A DNA stretch of 64,000 nt from the NCBI RefSeq assembly GCF_010119545.1, contig NZ_JAAEAA010000014.1, forward strand, positions 1 to 64,000, in the 5' to 3' direction. Positions 60,094 through 64,000 of the stretch are shown here, piece by piece (the stretch's first letter is position 1; the number at the start of each line of letters is the position of its first letter). Below the pieces are notes generated by a model. It did not search any database. It worked only from the letters and a program-made list of their open reading frames with translations, and was not told the origin of the DNA. The DNA is from Pontibacter fetidus (GTDB taxonomy: Bacteria; Bacteroidota; Bacteroidia; Cytophagales; Hymenobacteraceae). The translations under genes and the position numbers were made by a program.

Positions 60094-61363
60094 GCAGCAA
60101 AACTATGGCCTGCACCTGCTGCTATTTATAGTTACTTTTATTACCACAACTATAGCCGGTGCCGAGTGGATGACGGGCAAACTGTTTTTTCTGGGTCCCG
60201 AGGAATTTACATGGACCGGAAGTATAACCTGGGCTGAGTTTTGGGCTGGTTTATACTTTTCGGTTCCGTTTCTGGGGGTGCTTACGGTACATGAGTTCGG
60301 GCATTATTTTACGGCCAGGCACTACCGCACACAGGTTACGCTGCCGTATTACATACCGTTGTGGTTTGGCATTACGGCTGCTATTGGCACAATGGGTGCG
60401 TTTATTCGCATCAAGAGCCGCATTTATTCGCGCCAGCAGTTTTATGATATTGGCATAGCCGGGCCATTGGCTGGGTTTATAGTTGCTATTCCTTTGTTAT
60501 GGTATGGGTTTACGCACTTGCCTGCACCGGAGCACATTTTTATCATTCACCCCGAGTATCAGCAGTATGGCCTGGATTATGCGGCACATGTATACAATCA
60601 GGGCGTGGGCAATTTCTCGCTGGGCAACAACCTGCTGTTTACACTTTTCGAAAACTACGTAGCCAACGGCCCGGTGCCAAATGCTTACGAGATCATCCAT
60701 TACCCAATTCTGTTTGCCGGTTACCTGGCCTTGTTTTTTACAGCGCTAAACCTGCTTCCTATAGGGCAGTTGGATGGCGGACACATCCTGTACGGACTTA
60801 TCGGTTATAAGCGTTTTAACAGGCTCTCTCCTATCTTTTTTGCCTTCTTTGTGCTCTATGCCGGGTTGGGTGTTATATCGCCTTATAATGAGCCGCTGTG
60901 GTCTGATGAGCTACTGTTGTTTTTTGTACCGTTCACTTACTGGGCTTTCCGGAAGCTGATAGACGACAGGAGATTTAGCGTGGCAGCTGCCTTGTTTATG
61001 CTGATGTTCCAGTATAGTTTGGCCACCACTTTACCGGATTGGGCAGGCTATATCTGGGTGTGGCCGACATATGCGTTGTACCTGGTTTTTGTGTTACAGC
61101 CAGCGGCACCAAAGTTAAAGTTTGCGATGTATGCAGCTATAGTTATAGTTGTAGTACAGGTGCTGATCAGCTTTCTGTTTCCGGAAGCAGATGGCTATAG
61201 TGGCTGGATCGTGTACAGTCTGCTGCTATCGCGGGTAATGGGCTTGTTTCATCCGTCTTGCCCTAACGAGAAAACACTTACGCCATTCCGGAAAGTATTA
61301 GGTGTTTTAGCTTTTGTGATATTCTTACTTTGTTTCAGCCCCACGCCTTTTGTAATTGAGTAG
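60080..61363 (+). CDS. Site-2 protease family membrane metalloprotease (M50)
   Basis: 427 residues from MPLTKQQNYGLHLLL (ATG at 60080, with AAGG just before it). About ten membrane segments. Zinc-binding LTVHEFGHYFTARHY (HExxH) near residue 78 and the third ligand in NLLPIGQLDGGHILYGL near 230 (N..P.GQLDGG). No PDZ domain is seen. Cleaves membrane-embedded substrates, in known cases releasing regulators. Translationally coupled to the HAD gene. Confidence 0.92.
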   Translation: MPLTKQQNYGLHLLLFIVTFITTTIAGAEWMTGKLFFLGPEEFTWTGSITWAEFWAGLYFSVPFLGVLTVHEFGHYFTARHYRTQVTLPYYIPLWFGITAAIGTMGAFIRIKSRIYSRQQFYDIGIAGPLAGFIVAIPLLWYGFTHLPAPEHIFIIHPEYQQYGLDYAAHVYNQGVGNFSLGNNLLFTLFENYVANGPVPNAYEIIHYPILFAGYLALFFTALNLLPIGQLDGGHILYGLIGYKRFNRLSPIFFAFFVLYAGLGVISPYNEPLWSDELLLFFVPFTYWAFRKLIDDRRFSVAAALFMLMFQYSLATTLPDWAGYIWVWPTYALYLVFVLQPAAPKLKFAMYAAIVIVVVQVLISFLFPEADGYSGWIVYSLLLSRVMGLFHPSCPNEKTLTPFRKVLGVLAFVIFLLCFSPTPFVIE

Positions 61364-61470
61364 ATCTATAGTTGAGCTCCTTATAAAGTAGGATTGGATA
61401 GCTTTGACTGATGTTTCGGTCATCCATGCCCGAAAGAGCTAAACAAATACAGCTAAATTGAATAAACATA

Positions 61471-61502
61471 AAAGCCCGGAACAGCTGACTGCTCCGGGCT
61501 TT
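61471..61502. terminator. Bidirectional terminator
   Basis: AAAGCCCGGA-acagctgactgc-TCCGGGCTTT, a 10-bp stem between convergent genes. Confidence 0.9.
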
Positions 61503-61524
61503 ATACTTTAAATCAGTTTTATTC

Positions 61525-61827
61525 TTAACCTTTGTAGCCTTGTATGCCGCCTAACAGGTTTCGTACATTGGTAAAGCCCTGTTGCTGTAAATAAGCTTTG
61601 GCTGAAGCTGAACGTGCACCTGATTTGCAATGCACGATAACTTCTTTTCCTTTCAGGTCATCCAGGTCCTCTACGCGTTGTGGCAAGGTACCAAGTGGTA
61701 TATTCTGCGCACCGGCAATGTTGCTTTCCTGAAATTCCCAATCCTCGCGCACATCTAAAATAACCGGTGTTTCGCCTTTGCTCAACCGGTCTTTCAGTTC
61801 TTCTGCCGTAATATCTGTCGTGATCAT
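61525..61827 (-). CDS. Single-domain rhodanese
   Basis: 100 residues. Sulfurtransferase fold with VILDVREDWEFQESNIAGAQNIPLG and the active site VIVHCKSGARSASAKAYLQQQG, Cys near residue 70. Soluble. Its ATG overlaps the stop of the upstream T9SS-cargo gene (ATGA), so translation is coupled. Transfers sulfur from thiosulfate or persulfide; physiological partner unknown. Confidence 0.93.
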   Translation of the reverse strand: MITTDITAEELKDRLSKGETPVILDVREDWEFQESNIAGAQNIPLGTLPQRVEDLDDLKGKEVIVHCKSGARSASAKAYLQQQGFTNVRNLLGGIQGYKG

Positions 61828-63638
61828 AGTGTTATTATAAGTTTTTTAGTGATTACTGATTTACCTGTAGCTAACCGGAAAGTATACATCCCAGCAGGCA
61901 GATGGCGCAAATCTACAGTTTTTACCTGAGCATTACGTTGCTGCTTGTATACTTGTCTGCCTGTGATATCAAATACGGTAAGTTCTTTGTACAGGCCATC
62001 TACCTGCACCGTTCCTGTGCTGGGGTTCGGGTACAAAGCTATAGTTTGTGCCAGCGGATCTTCCTCTTCAATACCCAATGCAATGCCCGTCATCAATGGC
62101 CGCAACATTACAGCGCCTTCCACAAAGGTATCGGGGTGCCAGTTGCTTTGGCTGTTCCATAAAAACCGTGTGTTCGGGGCATTGCTGTTGCGGTCGAAAC
62201 CAAAGTTGATGAACTGATTGGCCGGCTGGCTCCAGCCCATGTAAAATACGCCTTGTACGGGCACTGCCTTGCTGAGCTCTACTTCATAAAACGCATTTGC
62301 CGCCTCGGTATAATTTATTTCAAATACCTGCTGATGCAGTTCGCGGCCAGGCAAACCGTTCGTGTCTTCCCATACTTTAATGGTCAGTGTTTTACCCTCT
62401 TGGCTAGCCCCTATTCTCGGGAAGTATACTTTAAAGCCGCGTACCTGGTCCGGTTTTGCCAGTTCAAAGCGCATGGCTACCTGCGTAGTGTTTCCGTTAG
62501 CCGGGTAAACAAAACCGGCTTCGGCGGTACCATCATCATAAGCAAAGTAATCCGCAAAAGTAGTTGTCCGGAAAGTAGTGTCGTTGGCTGCCTGCAGTGG
62601 GTTCTGTTCCTGTGTGTTCAGTTTAAAGCCATGCACCAGCGTAAAGCCCTCTGATGGCAGCGCAATGTTGGCTATAGTTGGTTTACCGGTAATTTTGTAC
62701 TGTCGGGCGTTGGCTGGTATAAGGCCCTGTTCAATTAGAAAAGTATCGGCGGTAGCGGCATTTTCGCGCTTAACAAAACCACGCCAGCTGATGGCACCCG
62801 GCACATTGCCCAGGTTATTTATAGTTGCGGTAACAGAATCGGCAAGGGCTGCAGCCGGATTCTCCAGGAACTGGTGTACCGGCATGGCTGTATAGTTTTT
62901 AAATAGTGGCGTTACTGTCTGGCTGATGCCGATGTCGCGGGTGGTGTTCTGCCCTTTTCTGCGGTTGCGGTCCAGTTCTACATAATCCAGGTTCCAGATA
63001 TCGAGCAAACCATTCCGGCGGCCAATGTTACGGAACCTGAACTGGAAGTCGTTATGAAAATAGCGGACATCTTTAACGGCTATAAAAGTTTGTACAAAAT
63101 TGCTTGCCTCACCGGAAGCATTTTGGCGCCAGGCCTGCTGCCAGTTACCGGTGTTATCTTTAAATTCGAGTATCAGGTAATAGCTGTTCTCGGTGGTTCT
63201 GTCGGGCACATCGCCTAAACCACCGGCCTGCCAGTAAAAGCTCAGGTAAACCGAATCAGAGGGAGAAAAAGCACCTAACCTGATGGGCTGAGAAGTAAGC
63301 GTATCCGAAGGGCCGGGACTTGTAGCACCTGCAACGTATGGCTGGCCTGCAGCAGTTAAGCCATCCAATGTAGCCACATTTTTAGTGATTGGCTTCAGGG
63401 CAAACCGGTTGTTCACATAAGTTCCGCCATTTATCCAGCGTGCCGGGTCCGGGGTATTATTAGCTGTCGCAAAATCATCAAAAAACGGAAGACTGACCGA
63501 TGCTATAGTTACTGCTCTTCTATAGTTTACACTTTGCAGGCTGCGCTGCTCTGTTTGCAACGGCGTAACTATAGCCTGGGCAAAAGCTTCGAAACTATAG
63601 CTCCAAAGTAAAAAGGCAAGCAGTAACAGTTTTTTCAT
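61824..63638 (-). CDS. T9SS type A sorting-domain secreted protein
   Basis: 604 residues. Signal peptide MKKLLLLAFLLWSYSFEAFAQ. The C-terminal 75 residues are a type IX secretion sorting domain: IALYPNPSTGTVQVDG, LTVFDITGRQVYKQQ, VDLRHLPAGMYTFRLATG and KKLIITL. The central part has beta-sandwich-like regions (SLPFFDDFATAN, RLGAFSPSDSVYLSFYWQAGGLG) and VGW-like motifs, but no enzyme active site is recognised. Exported across the outer membrane, probably to the cell surface. Substrate or role unknown. Confidence 0.9.
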   Translation of the reverse strand: MKKLLLLAFLLWSYSFEAFAQAIVTPLQTEQRSLQSVNYRRAVTIASVSLPFFDDFATANNTPDPARWINGGTYVNNRFALKPITKNVATLDGLTAAGQPYVAGATSPGPSDTLTSQPIRLGAFSPSDSVYLSFYWQAGGLGDVPDRTTENSYYLILEFKDNTGNWQQAWRQNASGEASNFVQTFIAVKDVRYFHNDFQFRFRNIGRRNGLLDIWNLDYVELDRNRRKGQNTTRDIGISQTVTPLFKNYTAMPVHQFLENPAAALADSVTATINNLGNVPGAISWRGFVKRENAATADTFLIEQGLIPANARQYKITGKPTIANIALPSEGFTLVHGFKLNTQEQNPLQAANDTTFRTTTFADYFAYDDGTAEAGFVYPANGNTTQVAMRFELAKPDQVRGFKVYFPRIGASQEGKTLTIKVWEDTNGLPGRELHQQVFEINYTEAANAFYEVELSKAVPVQGVFYMGWSQPANQFINFGFDRNSNAPNTRFLWNSQSNWHPDTFVEGAVMLRPLMTGIALGIEEEDPLAQTIALYPNPSTGTVQVDGLYKELTVFDITGRQVYKQQRNAQVKTVDLRHLPAGMYTFRLATGKSVITKKLIITL

Positions 63639-63747
63639 AGGGGTAAGGGCAATAACGATAACGCGAAGAAGTTAGGCATTTATACTATAAACGAGAAATC
63701 TGTACGCAAATTTCAATATAAAGGCGGGCCGGATGAGTATAAAACAG

Positions 63748-63775
63748 CAACGCCCACCATTGCTGGCAGGCGTTG
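63748..63775 (-). terminator. Terminator after the PASTA-protein gene
   Basis: CAACGCC..TGCCA-loop-TGGTG..GGCGTTG type hairpin in the minus-strand direction, followed by a T-rich stretch. Confidence 0.65.
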
Positions 63776-63793
63776 TATCTTATGCTTTTATAC

Positions 63794-64000
63794 TTACTCT
63801 ATCGTTTCTACAGGTTCGGTACCGGCTACCCACAGGTCAACCAACTCGCCAACGCGTATTTTGGCCCCTACTTCGGCAAATGGGCGCTGCTTCAGTACAG
63901 TTCCGTCCGGTTCGCCGCTGCCCTGCACATACAAGATGTTACCAATCTGCAGCCCTTGCCCTACCAACAGTACCGATGCCTCATCTACTGGCATGCCAAT
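63794..64000 (-). CDS. PASTA-domain protein, C-terminal fragment
   Basis: The gene runs in from beyond the window edge; only the last 68 codons are here. The fragment reads IGMPVDEASVLLVGQGLQI, then GTVLKQRPFAEVGAKIRVGELVDLWVAG and ends VETIE, a single PASTA repeat (GM...EA..LL...GL..G....... G.V..Q.P..G..V..G...L). PASTA domains bind peptidoglycan stem peptides or beta-lactams. The N-terminal part is not visible, so the full architecture is unknown. Confidence 0.82.
   Translation of the reverse strand: MGMPVDEASVLLVGQGLQIGNILYVQGSGEPDGTVLKQRPFAEVGAKIRVGELVDLWVAGTEPVETIE

Larger units (their letters stand above)
1..64000. repeat. Dispersed palindrome AACTATAGTT and half-forms, window-wide
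   Basis: The 10-bp perfect palindrome AACTATAGTT is seen at 171, 1893, 7519, 12747, 14478, 16073, 20014, 21378, 24464, 26185, 26208, 30146, 41047, 41687, 47797, 50392, 53801, 54856 and 59167 (first base of each). A random sequence of similar composition would be expected to hold about 0.1 copy in 64 kb. The shorter forms CTATAGTT, AACTATAG and TATAGTTG are far more numerous, occur every few hundred bases, and lie in genes (often read as Ile-Val from ATA GTT) as well as between them. The count was made by eye and is a lower bound. Function unknown; resembles highly iterated palindromes such as HIP1. Confidence 0.85.

Overview
The window looks like a chromosomal segment of an aerobic Bacteroidota bacterium of the order Cytophagales, most like Hymenobacteraceae; Pontibacter or a close relative is a guess from gene content and was not tested. 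Pointers are a type-IX-secretion sorting-domain protein, a TonB-dependent receptor of the OMP_b-brl_3 type, many lipoproteins with Bacteroidota-type lipoboxes, -33/-7 promoters of the TTTG / TAnnTTTG kind, and a complete set of arsenosugar-type genes except arsM. No rRNA, phage, transposase, integrase or CRISPR array is visible. One tRNA with a CAU anticodon is present.

Layout. 1-0.9 kb: gene-free repeat region. 0.9-16 kb: sterol-desaturase-like enzyme, HD hydrolase, voltage-sensor ion channel, 3D-domain protein, rhomboid protease, GH3 hexosaminidase lipoprotein, Nudix hydrolase, SDR, M28 peptidase, two paralogous lipoproteins around a HEXXH metalloprotease, and several outer-membrane barrels. 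16-26 kb: Tex, ceramidase-like lipoprotein, Bcp peroxiredoxin, and a three-gene glycosyltransferase operon. 26-32 kb: L,D-transpeptidase, the arsenosugar-type cluster (peroxidase-like, ArsS radical SAM, rhodanese, DUF2064 transferase) and an aldehyde dehydrogenase. 32-39 kb: YdcF, DUF2905, an intact and a broken copy of a phosphoesterase lipoprotein, GT2, topoisomerase III. 39-47 kb: a FUS-like Ser/Gly/Tyr-rich protein with a SWFGD motif, carbonic anhydrase plus SulP transporter, and a two-component system divergent from a CDF metal exporter. 47.6-48.9 kb: second gene-free repeat region. 49-64 kb: DsbA-like protein, SDR, an operon of membrane proteins around an HTH_34 regulator with two identical operators, S1/P1 nuclease, TonB-dependent receptor, CsbD, tRNA, HAD phosphatase with site-2 protease, and rhodanese with a T9SS cargo protein.

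Two window-wide structures are the main non-gene observations. First, the palindrome AACTATAGTT and its half forms (CTATAGTT / AACTATAG) occur far above chance in intergenic and coding DNA and on the stems of terminators, in the manner of cyanobacterial HIP1. Second, about 520 bp of gene-free DNA at 238-757 is present again in inverted orientation at 48283-48800, with a shared perfect 20-bp palindrome at the same place in both copies.
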